From Pseudomonas sp. GM50 (GTDB lineage Bacteria; Pseudomonadota; Gammaproteobacteria; Pseudomonadales; Pseudomonadaceae), in the NCBI RefSeq assembly GCF_000282375.1, contig NZ_AKJK01000104.1:1-64000 (forward strand): 64,000 nt of DNA, written 5' to 3'. The notes below the pieces were generated by a model that saw nothing but the letters and a program-made list of their open reading frames with translations, did no database searches and was not told where the DNA came from. Shown here piece by piece: positions 1-8,227 of this stretch (position 1 is its first letter; every line of letters begins with the position of its first letter). Position numbers and translations under genes: made by a program.

Positions 1-426
1 GGGTGTGGGGGGGGGGGGGGGCAGAACAAGAAGATGTCATGTGTGCGATGGCCGCAGTGGAACGAGTCAGCCGGTTGCCAACTGGCGCTTAACTTTGAGC
101 AAGCCCAAACCAAGCCAATGCCAGCGCTGTTGATCGTTTGGAGGGGCGTAGCCATGTCGCCGATCAGTTACGTATTTGCCAAATAGAAAAACGAAGCCCC
201 GGAGGTTCGCAGCTCCAGGGCTTCTATTTTCGCCCCATCCCTTAATGTTGGCGAACGTGGACAGTACGATACCAGCAGCTGTTGGATTTATCTCTACGAC
301 CATCGATAAAAGCGTTCGATTAGCGAAGCGCCATGCGAGTAGTTGAAACTCCTACGCCTTTTCGACCTTCTGATTTTTATCCCGTCGTTTTCATTATCTG
401 CGAGGGGTGACGCTCAAAGTGGTAAT
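1..426. other. Window-edge non-coding stretch with poly-G run
   Basis: No gene is supported here. Bases 7-21 are an almost pure G run, which may be a contig-edge or sequencing artefact. The only convincing element is the hairpin at 193-224, listed separately. A 78-codon open frame on the minus strand runs straight through that hairpin and has no recognisable family, so I do not treat it as a gene. Confidence 0.5.
183..224 (-). terminator. Rho-independent terminator (leftward)
   Basis: GAAGCCC plus GGAG pair with CTCC plus GGGCTTC around an 8-base loop (193-224). Read on the minus strand the stem is followed by a T-rich tract (192-184). It would end leftward transcripts such as that of the chemoreceptor-like gene. 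Confidence 0.75.
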
Positions 427-1380
427 TTACAAAACAAGAGCTTGTCGCCGGGTTGTAAGGCCAGGACAGGACACGGGCACCTGCGCCGACTCAGGCAGCA
501 ACGCCTCCACCTGACCTGCCAGCAATCGCTGCCCGGCCAGACGTGACATGACCCGTTCTACAATCTCCATTCGTGCCACGGCAGCGTCACGTAAGCCTTG
601 TATTGACTGTAGAGCCTCATCGGACTGCGCTAGACCGTTTCGCGCCGATACGCTCAGGTGATCGATCCCACCACGGGCGTCATCGGCCGTACGCTCCAAA
701 CTTTGGGCAATCTGGTGTATCTGTGCGCTGGAATCAGCGACACGCTTGGAGAGGTTACGCACTTCATCCGCCACCACGGCAAAGCCGCGACCATGCTCAC
801 CCGCACGAGCTGCTTCGATTGCGGCATTGAGGGCCAGCAAGTTGGTTTGCCGGGCGATGTCTTGGATGCTGCCGACCAACCCTCTGATTTGCACCGACTG
901 CCCACCCAGTTCACCGAATGCTTGAGCCAGTTTCTCCATGGACTGATCAAGCTCGCAGAAGATAGTGGCTGAGGCCTGGATGCTCTGCGTACTGGCATTA
1001 ACCTTACCACCTGCTTCACGGGCCAACTGGTTGGCAAAATTCATGTCTTTCTCAGTCTCTCCGATTGCCAGGCTCAACTCGGCCACGTTACTACGCAAGA
1101 GCGGATCAACCGTCGATGGCTCAGGCGGAGGTTTGCCGTCAAATTCGATTGGGGTCTCTATTGGTTGAAGTCTGGTTTCTACCGGCACTTCGACCCGTAC
1201 CTCGACCCTGTGCACTGTTTCGAAGTGATACAGCCAGCCCGCCGTGACAAGAGCCAGCACGATGATCGGCAGATAGAAGTTAGAGCGCTCGGGATACAAA
1301 CCTATGGTAAGACAGCCCATTACTGCGCCGCATTGCACCATAGCGGCCACGCGAGTGCGCTTCGTAAGTCTCAGCATCAT
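427..1380 (-). CDS. Small two-TM methyl-accepting chemotaxis-like protein
   Basis: 317-residue protein with a cytoplasmic MCP signalling domain. The conserved hairpin tip is visible ([20 protein letters not shown] followed by [12 protein letters not shown]). Two hydrophobic segments near residues 11-27 and 36-51 are joined by only about eight residues, so there is no periplasmic ligand-binding domain, and I see no clear HAMP domain. It probably senses an internal or membrane signal, or works with a partner. I chose the ATG at 1380 over the upstream one at 1455 because GGGGAA lies just before it and hydrophobic sequence begins soon after. Family assignment is firm; the signal sensed is unknown. 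Confidence 0.85.
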   Translation of the reverse strand: MMLRLTKRTRVAAMVQCGAVMGCLTIGLYPERSNFYLPIIVLALVTAGWLYHFETVHRVEVRVEVPVETRLQPIETPIEFDGKPPPEPSTVDPLLRSNVAELSLAIGETEKDMNFANQLAREAGGKVNASTQSIQASATIFCELDQSMEKLAQAFGELGGQSVQIRGLVGSIQDIARQTNLLALNAAIEAARAGEHGRGFAVVADEVRNLSKRVADSSAQIHQIAQSLERTADDARGGIDHLSVSARNGLAQSDEALQSIQGLRDAAVARMEIVERVMSRLAGQRLLAGQVEALLPESAQVPVSCPGLTTRRQALVL

Positions 1381-1607
1381 GATTCCCCGCCGGCATGCCT
1401 GTAGGGCCTGTCGGCTCGTTCCATTATTGTTATAGGTACGACCCGCGACAGTCATTCAAGGCAAGCCGCGCAGGCGTAGATAATTGCACCCTGGATCTGT
1501 AAAAGGTCGCAGGGGCTATTCATGCTAGCGGGAGCTTTAAAACCGGGACTATCTGATTTGTGCAGACCTTTATCCGTTTTGTTCAAGCCAGATGATTCTT
1601 TATGCCT

Positions 1608-2039
1608 CTATACAGCTTTAGAGAGACATAAGGGCGTCGCGGATGATTTCCATCTCCGGCCACAAACGGAAGGCATCATCGCGCTCATACACGAAGATAA
1701 GCCCATAGCGTTTTGTCTTTTTCTCCATCCATGGATAGGCCCCAAAAAGACCAATACTCGAGTTCCGGTTGCACACACCATTGGCATCCCAAGTCTCACA
1801 CCAACTGCCAAGGCTGTAGTGGGCATGGGGTATTGAGTATCGGATTCGATTGGCCCGAATCTAATGTGCATCAGCTCGCGATTGCCTTTACCAGCGATAA
1901 CAGTGAAGCCGCCTGCTCCCTTCTTGGCCATCTTCTGAGCTGCCTCCATCGCCAATCTTGGAAGCGCACTGCCGACATCGATAAGGTAGGAGAGTTCCGG
2001 AGCTGGATTTGTCTCATTCACAGTGCTTTTCTCGCTCAT
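1608..2039 (-). CDS. Hypothetical protein, doubtful, overlaps a decayed gene
   Basis: A 143-codon frame whose first 80 or so residues look protein-like (an alanine-rich helix, then a beta-like stretch around GFTVIAGKGNRELMHIRFG). The C-terminal third has the composition of a frame-shadow and overlaps the serine-hydrolase remnant at 1618-1860 in another frame on the same strand. I do not recognise a family. It may be a broken gene, or a short gene running into the remains of its neighbour. Confidence 0.3.
   Translation of the reverse strand: MSEKSTVNETNPAPELSYLIDVGSALPRLAMEAAQKMAKKGAGGFTVIAGKGNRELMHIRFGPIESDTQYPMPTTALAVGVRLGMPMVCATGTRVLVFLGPIHGWRKRQNAMGLSSCMSAMMPSVCGRRWKSSATPLCLSKAV
1618..1860 (-). 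pseudogene. Serine hydrolase (beta-lactamase-related) C-terminal remnant
   Basis: One minus-strand frame is open from just after a TAG at 1861-1863 to a TAA at 1618-1620 (80 codons) and reads very protein-like: WDANGVCNRNSSIGLFGAYP, then WMEKKTKRYGLIFVYERDD. The pattern of a small-residue loop, a G-x-FG-x-YPW block and a YG-hydrophobic strand is what the C-terminal end of class C beta-lactamase-like esterases looks like. No start codon and no SxxK catalytic region are present, so only the tail survives. The family call is by eye and moderate. Confidence 0.5.
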
Positions 2040-2590
2040 ACATTGGCCTGACTGCCTGAACCACTCTCAGGAAAAAAAACCTTAGCCTCCAATGCGTACC
2101 GGGTGAAAGCGTGCGCGCAGATTCAATATTTTACCTGATACCCATCGATGCAGACGTGAAAATCACGTCCGATAAATCGGCCATGGTAACAACGATTGTG
2201 AGCCTAACCGCCTAACCTTAGTTTCAAGCTGGCGTGTTTTCCATTGAATAAAAAAAGGCCCGCGCGTGGGCGGGCCAAAAAATTTCACCAATGGAGTGAT
2301 GAACTGGAGATAAACCTGCATAAAGGGCGAGAGCCGCACCTCATGCATTCATCACCGCCACCTTACTCGCAATTTCGATCTATAGACTATTGATTTCATT
2401 GATAATGTGAATCAAAAATAGGACTTATATGCGAGGTGCTTTCAATAGTATTTATCGTCCCGCTGCAACGGGTGGGACTCCTAAACACATAATCGCCCCC
2501 GCCAATAACCCAATTTGATTTGTGGTTATCACGACATTTGCAGCCTCCTGCCATCACGAAAGTCAAGAACACTGCTATTGGGAGTAACCG
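2040..2590. other. Intergenic region upstream of the OprD porin
   Basis: No gene is supported. It holds the leftward terminator at 2250-2276 and an AT-rich stretch (about 2380-2460) that probably carries the porin promoter. A 70-codon minus-strand frame (2396-2608) has a lipoprotein-like N-terminus but overlaps the porin start and is probably chance. Confidence 0.5.
2250..2276 (-). terminator. Orphan rho-independent terminator (leftward)
   Basis: GGCCCGC pairs with GCGGGCC around a 6-base loop (2257-2276). On the minus strand it is followed by seven T residues (2256-2250). No intact leftward gene ends just upstream, so it may be left from a lost gene. Confidence 0.7.
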
Positions 2591-3847
2591 ATGCTCAACC
2601 CTAAACAAGTCGCGATCGCGTGCGCGCTTATCTCGACAAGCGCACCCTATGCGTTCGCCAGCGACCAGTCAGAAGCTAAAGGATTCGTTGAAGACAGTGA
2701 CCTGAAATTGTTATTGCGTAATGCGTACTTCAATCGCGATTACAAAAACCACACCAATGATGCCAAGGTGTGGGGCCAAGGTTTCATTGGTACGTTTCAG
2801 TCTGGATTCACCCAAGGAACCGTCGGTGTCGGTGTCGACGTTTATGGCTTGTTGGGTGTCAAACTCGACAGCGGTCGCGGTCGCAACTACACGGCATTTT
2901 TCGATGCTGACAGCGATGGACATCCGGTCGATGACCTTTCGGAGGCCGGGGCCGCACTTAAACTGCGTGTCTCCAATACCGTATTGCGCTACGGCAACCA
3001 GTTCCCGTCAATGCCGGTGCTGGCGTATGACGACTCGCGACTATTGCCTCAAGCCTTTACCGGCACGCTGGTCACCAGTAAGGAAATTGAAGGTCTGGAA
3101 TTGAACGTCGGACGGTTTACCGCAGATAGTCCGATGGGCGATCCGGCACGTGATCCGAATCATCTGAAGAGTATCGATGTGATTGGAGGTACCTACAGCG
3201 CGACCGACGCCCTGAGCGTCGCGGCGTACCACTCCGATGTGAAGGACACCTACAAGAAGTACTACGGCAACGTGAATTATACGGTGCCATTTTCCGACTC
3301 TCAGGCGCTGAACCTCGACTTCAACATCTACCGTACCGACTACGCCAATAGCTCTCAGGCGACATTGGATTTTGGTGGCGATGGCGTCAACGACACGAAC
3401 ACCATCTGGAGCCTGGCGGCGAAATACAGCGTCGGTTCGCATGCTTTTATCGTCGCCCATCAGCGTAACAGTGGCGATGCCGGTTATGCCTACGACTATG
3501 GGGACGGTGGTAGTGCCATTTACGTCGCTAACTCCTACTACTCCGACTTCAATCTGAAAGACGAAGAGTCGTGGCAACTGAGCTACGAACTGGATTTTGC
3601 AGGGTTCGGTATGCCCGGGCTCACGTACAAAACCGCCTATGTGCGTGGCAGCAATATCGATGCGGGAGGTGAGCAGGATGGTACAGAGCGTGAATTCTTC
3701 AACCAGGTCAAATACATGGTTCAGGAAGGCACACTCAAGGATCTGTCATTCAAACTGCGTAACTCGATTTACCGGGCAGATCGCGATGTCGGCCCTAATT
3801 TGAACGAAGTCAGGGCGTTCATCGAATACCCACTAGACCTTCTTTGA
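2591..3847 (+). CDS. OprD-family outer-membrane porin
   Basis: 418-residue porin of the Pseudomonas OprD family (substrate-specific channels for small carboxylates, amino acids and aromatics). A Sec signal peptide covers residues 1-23 with an AFA cleavage site. The mature start (GFVEDSDLKLLLRNAYFNRD) and the GFTQGTVGVGVDVYGLLGVK strand are family hallmarks, and length is usual. GGGAG lies 7 bases before the ATG. It stands alone, between the orphan terminator and a downstream GC hairpin, so its substrate cannot be read from context. Confidence 0.93.
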   Translation: MLNPKQVAIACALISTSAPYAFASDQSEAKGFVEDSDLKLLLRNAYFNRDYKNHTNDAKVWGQGFIGTFQSGFTQGTVGVGVDVYGLLGVKLDSGRGRNYTAFFDADSDGHPVDDLSEAGAALKLRVSNTVLRYGNQFPSMPVLAYDDSRLLPQAFTGTLVTSKEIEGLELNVGRFTADSPMGDPARDPNHLKSIDVIGGTYSATDALSVAAYHSDVKDTYKKYYGNVNYTVPFSDSQALNLDFNIYRTDYANSSQATLDFGGDGVNDTNTIWSLAAKYSVGSHAFIVAHQRNSGDAGYAYDYGDGGSAIYVANSYYSDFNLKDEESWQLSYELDFAGFGMPGLTYKTAYVRGSNIDAGGEQDGTEREFFNQVKYMVQEGTLKDLSFKLRNSIYRADRDVGPNLNEVRAFIEYPLDLL

Positions 3848-3852
3848 AGCAG

Positions 3853-3880
3853 TGCGCCGCGTGTAGCGGCGCATCTTAGT
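3853..3880 (+). terminator. Hairpin after the OprD gene
   Basis: TGCGCCGC (3853-3860) pairs with GCGGCGCA (3866-3873) around a 5-base loop, followed by a weakly T-rich tail. It is a probable terminator of the porin transcript. Confidence 0.6.
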
Positions 3881-4038
3881 ATTAATTGTGGCCTTAGTTT
3901 GAAATAGAAATTAAATTGGTATAAGTGGTGGTGTGCTATCGGATGCTTAATTTAGCGCCGTTAGCAATTGGTTTCACTGAAATTTATTTGCGGGGAAGAC
4001 TCAGTGCTCAGCAAAAAAAATCAACTGAAAGCCCTCTT

Positions 4039-4533
4039 TCAAGCGGCTGAGTCTGCTACCTGCAACGATTTTTCAATTAGTTCGCCGACAGGAGATATGA
4101 AAGGGCCAGTGAAAAGTTTAACCATCTGCATTACATCTGCACCCACATTACTTAAAACGCCTGCCCATTCTTCAGTAAGTGATTTCAGCGCAAGCTCATA
4201 TGCTTCAAGACCTTCATCCGTTAACTGGAGCACTATCAATCGTCTGTCTGGTCGATCACGCCGACGCTGCACATACCCGCACCTTTCGAGCTTTTCCATT
4301 ATTAAAGAAGCCTTAGTTGGCATGATATTCAAATAACGACTGCATCGACTCGCAGAATTAATAGCTCCATTTGCCATGCCATCTAGAGCTCGAAACTCCA
4401 GAGCGGTCAGACTGTGTCCTGCTACAGCTTTTTCTATCCAGTCCGCCATAGCCTTGTTTACGCCATCAAGGACATTGAATGCGGCGATGAGATGCGTTCC
4501 CACACAATCCTCCCAATAATTTTCTATAAGCAT
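4039..4533 (-). CDS. MarR-family transcriptional regulator
   Basis: 164-residue cytoplasmic winged-helix regulator. The recognition-helix and wing region is clear: residues about 65-105 contain MPTKASLIMEKLERCGYVQR followed by RDRPDRRLIVLQLTDEG, the DRRxxxxxLTxxG signature of MarR proteins. The ATG at 4533 has no good ribosome site; an in-frame GTG at 4503 follows GGGAGG with ideal spacing and may be the true start. It stands apart from the neighbouring transcription units, so its target is not evident. Confidence 0.85.
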   Translation of the reverse strand: MLIENYWEDCVGTHLIAAFNVLDGVNKAMADWIEKAVAGHSLTALEFRALDGMANGAINSASRCSRYLNIMPTKASLIMEKLERCGYVQRRRDRPDRRLIVLQLTDEGLEAYELALKSLTEEWAGVLSNVGADVMQMVKLFTGPFISPVGELIEKSLQVADSAA

Positions 4534-4777
4534 GACCGAATGGTGAGCTCGGGACTATTACAGATATAAATTCGGTGCTTGATGCCTTCACCGGCATCAG
4601 GCATGGGAACTGTAACAGCCTCCTTGGGAATCGATCATATCTAGATGCAATACACTCTATTCACAATTTGAATGGTAGATATGGCTACAAATTGTTGACC
4701 GAGGATTACGTTTAGCCTATAAATACTGACAGTTTCTATAGCCGAACTGAAAACCTCAGTATTCCGTCCGAGCATCT

Positions 4778-5398
4778 ATGATCACCAAGACTGACCAGCC
4801 AAAACCTGTCAAATCGCGCAGCCGATCTTCAATTGGTGCAGTACGCAGCCCTCAGAGTACAGAGGCCATTCTCGAGGCTGCTGCAGCGATCCTTGAGGAG
4901 CGCGGCTACCAAGCATTCACGATGGATGCGCTGGTGGAACGAGCAGGATCAAGCAAGCCGACGATCTACCGCTGGTGGAAGAGTAAGAGTGCGCTGCTTA
5001 GAGATGTGTATGAGCGTACCGCGCTGACCTTTGTGACACAGCCAAACACTGGTGATTTGGAGAAGGATCTGATCGTCCACCTCCGTTCGCTATGGAACTG
5101 GTGGCGTACATCAAGCGCAGGCGAAACATTGCGCAGTTTGATTACCGAAATCCAGCATGAGTCAACAGCGCTTGAGGAGTTCAGGAAAGAATTTCTTCCA
5201 CGTCGCGAGCGTACGTTACGAAAGATTTTTGCTCGAGCGGTGGAGTCGGGAGAGATCCCCGAAGGCGTTGCCGTAGACACCGCAGTCTCGATGCTTACCG
5301 GCATGTCCTGGCTTCACCTTGTCACGGCAGATCTCGAAAATCTCGACGACATCAACAGCGCTGTTGGCATCATCGTGAATGGCTTAAGGCCAAGATAA
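4778..5398 (+). CDS. TetR/AcrR-family regulator of the EmrAB-type pump
   Basis: 206-residue TetR-type repressor. The N-terminal helix-turn-helix is clear (residues about 50-75: FTMDALVERAGSSKPTIYRW). The C-terminal ligand domain is variable, as usual. It lies directly upstream of and co-directional with the three-gene efflux operon and is separated from it by a strong terminator, which suggests the pump has its own promoter under TetR control. Confidence 0.88.
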   Translation: MITKTDQPKPVKSRSRSSIGAVRSPQSTEAILEAAAAILEERGYQAFTMDALVERAGSSKPTIYRWWKSKSALLRDVYERTALTFVTQPNTGDLEKDLIVHLRSLWNWWRTSSAGETLRSLITEIQHESTALEEFRKEFLPRRERTLRKIFARAVESGEIPEGVAVDTAVSMLTGMSWLHLVTADLENLDDINSAVGIIVNGLRPR

Positions 5399-5406
5399 AA
5401 TGACTT

Positions 5407-5429
5407 AAAGCCGCTTCGGCGGCTTTTTT
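5407..5429 (+). terminator. Rho-independent terminator after tetR
   Basis: AAAGCCGC (5407-5414), a TTCG tetraloop and GCGGCTTT (5419-5426), followed by T residues to 5429. This is a textbook intrinsic terminator separating the regulator from the efflux operon. Confidence 0.9.
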
Positions 5430-5523
5430 AACGAGCTTAACGACACTGACAGTGTTTATTAGCATCCTTACCCGAAATCCTCTCCCTGACTTATTTTCAT
5501 CACACGCTTCAGAGAAAATTTTA

Positions 5524-7032
5524 ATGAGAAGTTCACCGATTCAGGGCGTAAAAAACAGACAGCCCATCACAACGCTGATGAGGAGCGCCTCGGTAGCAGT
5601 GGCGCTAGTGATGCTATCTGGATGCTCGTTCAGTGACCTGAAACCTCAGTCGGAAATGTTACAGCCTTCCGAGATCAACGAGACGTTGGCTAACAGCGGA
5701 ATTAAGCTCTCCGAGGCTGCTTGGCCGACCGACAACTGGTGGAGCAGTTTCAAAGATCCACAACTTGACGAGTTGGTAAACGAAGCCCTGAGCAACAGTC
5801 CCACACTCCGAGCAGCCGCAGCGCGTGTCCACCAAGCTAGCGCGCTGGAAGCAATACAAGGCGCTCAGTTGCTCCCTGACGTCAGTGCTGCCATGAGTGT
5901 CACTCGCGAACGGTTCAGCTCCAATGGTACGACCCCTGCGCCGGCCAAAGGTACATGGCAAAACGTGCACCAAGGGACGTTGAATGTCGGCTACGAGTTG
6001 GACTTTTGGGGTAAGAACCGGTCTTCAGTAGAGGCAGCAGTAGGCAGGCGGCGGGCATTGGAAGTCGATGAGCGCGCAGCGTCACTCATCCTCTCCTCTT
6101 CCATCGTACAAACGTATATCGCCTTGCAAAATGTCTATGAGCAAATCGACGTCGCGCAAGCTCTGCTGAATCAGCAAGAGCAGATTGAGGATCTCACCAA
6201 AAAGCGTTTCGCCGCTGAGCTCGGCACAGAGATAGACATCAAGCAGTCACAGGCGTCGTTGCCTGCTAGTAGAGCGAATATCGCAGCACTCAAAGAATCC
6301 ATTGAACTCAACCAAAACAAACTCGCCTCATTGTTAGGTAAAGGCCCTGACCGCGGGCGCACGATCACCCGACCGCAACTTCAAGCAAGTGACATGGTTG
6401 TGATGCCGTCGAATATCCCAGCTGAACTGATCGGCCATCGTCCGGATGTTGTGGCCCAACGCTGGCGAGTCGAGGCCTCTGGCCATGAGATCGAAGTTGC
6501 GAAGGCACGCTTCTATCCGAATGTGAACCTGACTGCGTTCATTGGATTGCAGAGCCTGGCTTTCGACACCTTCAACGATCACAGCAGCCGTATTTTAGGA
6601 ATCGCTCCAGCGATAAGCCTGCCTATTTTCGAAGGAGGCCGCTTGCGAGGCAACCTGGATGCACAAGATGCGGCATACGACCTGGCTGTTGAAAACTACA
6701 ACCAGACGGTTGTCGATGCACTACGAGATATAGCCGACCAATTGTCGTCACTTCGCTGGTTGAAGGAGCGGTTGGCTCAGCAGAACGAGGCAGTGGCAAC
6801 TGCCGTTGCCGCAGCAGATCTCGTTAATCAGCGCTACGCCGCTGGCCTTGCTACCTATCTACAAGTACTGGCTACGCAGAATGCGACGCTTGTTGAAAAA
6901 CGCCAATTGGTCGACTTGCAGTCCAGAGCGATTTCTTTACAAGCCAACCTGAGCAGGGCTTTGGGTGGAGGGTACCGCCCTGAAATGTCCGTAACTGCCA
7001 ATACCAACTCTACCGTAGCTAATAAATCATGA
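5524..7032 (+). CDS. Outer-membrane efflux lipoprotein (NodT/OprM-type)
   Basis: TolC-type outer-membrane factor that forms the exit duct of a tripartite pump. I take the ATG at 5524 (502 residues) rather than the GTG at 5452. The lipoprotein signal MRSASVAVALVMLSGC gives a lipidated Cys near residue 33. Conserved OMF features include TDNWWSSFKDPQLDELVNEA near the N-terminus, the duplicated coiled-coil repeats and an ELIGHRPDVVAQRWRVEA block. Its stop overlaps the start of the next gene (ATGA), so it is translated together with the fusion protein. First gene of an OMF-MFP-MFS operon. Confidence 0.93.
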   Translation: MRSSPIQGVKNRQPITTLMRSASVAVALVMLSGCSFSDLKPQSEMLQPSEINETLANSGIKLSEAAWPTDNWWSSFKDPQLDELVNEALSNSPTLRAAAARVHQASALEAIQGAQLLPDVSAAMSVTRERFSSNGTTPAPAKGTWQNVHQGTLNVGYELDFWGKNRSSVEAAVGRRRALEVDERAASLILSSSIVQTYIALQNVYEQIDVAQALLNQQEQIEDLTKKRFAAELGTEIDIKQSQASLPASRANIAALKESIELNQNKLASLLGKGPDRGRTITRPQLQASDMVVMPSNIPAELIGHRPDVVAQRWRVEASGHEIEVAKARFYPNVNLTAFIGLQSLAFDTFNDHSSRILGIAPAISLPIFEGGRLRGNLDAQDAAYDLAVENYNQTVVDALRDIADQLSSLRWLKERLAQQNEAVATAVAAADLVNQRYAAGLATYLQVLATQNATLVEKRQLVDLQSRAISLQANLSRALGGGYRPEMSVTANTNSTVANKS

Positions 7033-8216
7033 CATCTAACACGCCCTCTACCCCTAATACCGCACCACAAACAGCTCGCAACTTACCGCGACTCCTTTTG
7101 ATTCTCGCCATAGCACTCATAGTCGCTGTGCTGGGAGGCTGGTACGTGGTTAGGCTTGGAACGGAAACCACCGATGATGCTTATGTCGACGGCAATATCG
7201 TTCAGGTAACCTCACAGGTCAGCGGTACGGTGACCGTCATCAGTGTCGACAATACGGATCACGTTGACGCTAATTCACTTCTTGTCACACTGAATGCGGT
7301 GGACGCGGAGATTCAGTATGAGCGGGCAAAGTCCAACCTTGCGCGGGCTGTTCGCCAGGCACGTACCCAGTATTATCAGGTGCAGCAGTTGGAGGCTGAG
7401 GTAAACCAACGTCAAAACGATGTGCGCAAGGCACAAGACGACGTTCGCCGCCGCAATCAACTTGCCTCCAGTGGTGCAGTCTCTCGTGAAGAGATCAGCC
7501 ATGCTGAAGAGGTTCTCAAGAATGCTGTCGTGGGCCTGGATGGCACTCGGCATGCCTTGGCCGTTCGCCTTGCCATGGTGGACAACACAACGCTTCGAAC
7601 CCACCCTGACGTTCTCGTTGCAGCAAGTAATTTGCGTGATGCCTACATCTCTTTGCACCGTACCCAGATCTACTCCCCTACCTCAGGGTTGGTAACCAAA
7701 CGCAACGTTCAAGTTGGGCAGCGGATCAGTCCAGGCGTCGCACTAATGTCGGTCGTACCCGTAGATCAAGTTTGGGTGAACGCCAACTTCAAGGAGTCGC
7801 AACTCGAACATTTACGTATAGGACAATCTGTCCACTTAAGCGCCGATGCTTACAGTCGGAATGTAGATTTCCACGGAACGATCATCGGGCTGGATGCTGG
7901 CACGGGAAGCGCGTTCTCTCTGATGCCCGCGCAAAATGCTACCGGCAACTGGATCAAAGTTACCCAGCGCGTGCCTGTACGAATTGCACTGAGGCCTGAA
8001 GAGGTAGCAAAGAACCCATTACGCCTCGGCCTGTCCATGCGAGTCTCAGTGGACACCAGTGATACCAGTGGCCCTATTCTCAACACTCAAACACCAATAC
8101 ATCCTGCGTATAGCACTGATATTTTTGATAACGAACTTAGAGATGCCAACGACATCGTTGAGAGCGTGATCAGTGCTAACGCTGATCGTCTTAGCTCCAA
8201 AGATCTGAATCTGTAA
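7029..8216 (+). CDS. HlyD/EmrA-type membrane fusion protein
   Basis: 395-residue periplasmic adaptor. One N-terminal membrane anchor (about residues 20-40) is followed by the TDDAYVDGNIVQVTSQVSG half-lipoyl motif, a long coiled coil (about 100-195, many Q/R/A/E), the second half-lipoyl (YSPTSGLVTKRNVQVGQR) and a beta-barrel. This is the EmrA layout, pairing with MFS rather than RND pumps. It starts inside the stop of the outer-membrane factor and ends 11 bases before the transporter. Confidence 0.93.
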   Translation: MTSNTPSTPNTAPQTARNLPRLLLILAIALIVAVLGGWYVVRLGTETTDDAYVDGNIVQVTSQVSGTVTVISVDNTDHVDANSLLVTLNAVDAEIQYERAKSNLARAVRQARTQYYQVQQLEAEVNQRQNDVRKAQDDVRRRNQLASSGAVSREEISHAEEVLKNAVVGLDGTRHALAVRLAMVDNTTLRTHPDVLVAASNLRDAYISLHRTQIYSPTSGLVTKRNVQVGQRISPGVALMSVVPVDQVWVNANFKESQLEHLRIGQSVHLSADAYSRNVDFHGTIIGLDAGTGSAFSLMPAQNATGNWIKVTQRVPVRIALRPEEVAKNPLRLGLSMRVSVDTSDTSGPILNTQTPIHPAYSTDIFDNELRDANDIVESVISANADRLSSKDLNL

Positions 8217-8227
8217 CGGGGCAGACC

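Noticed and set aside
7-21. Poly-G run as a possible telomere-like or regulatory element
   Set aside because: A single homopolymer at the very edge of the window is more likely an assembly or contig-end artefact.
67-303. 78-codon minus-strand frame near the window start
   Set aside because: It reads through an intrinsic terminator hairpin and has no family resemblance.
2396-2608. 70-codon minus-strand frame with a lipoprotein-like N-terminus
   Set aside because: It overlaps the start and ribosome site of the OprD gene on the other strand and has no recognisable mature domain; probably chance.
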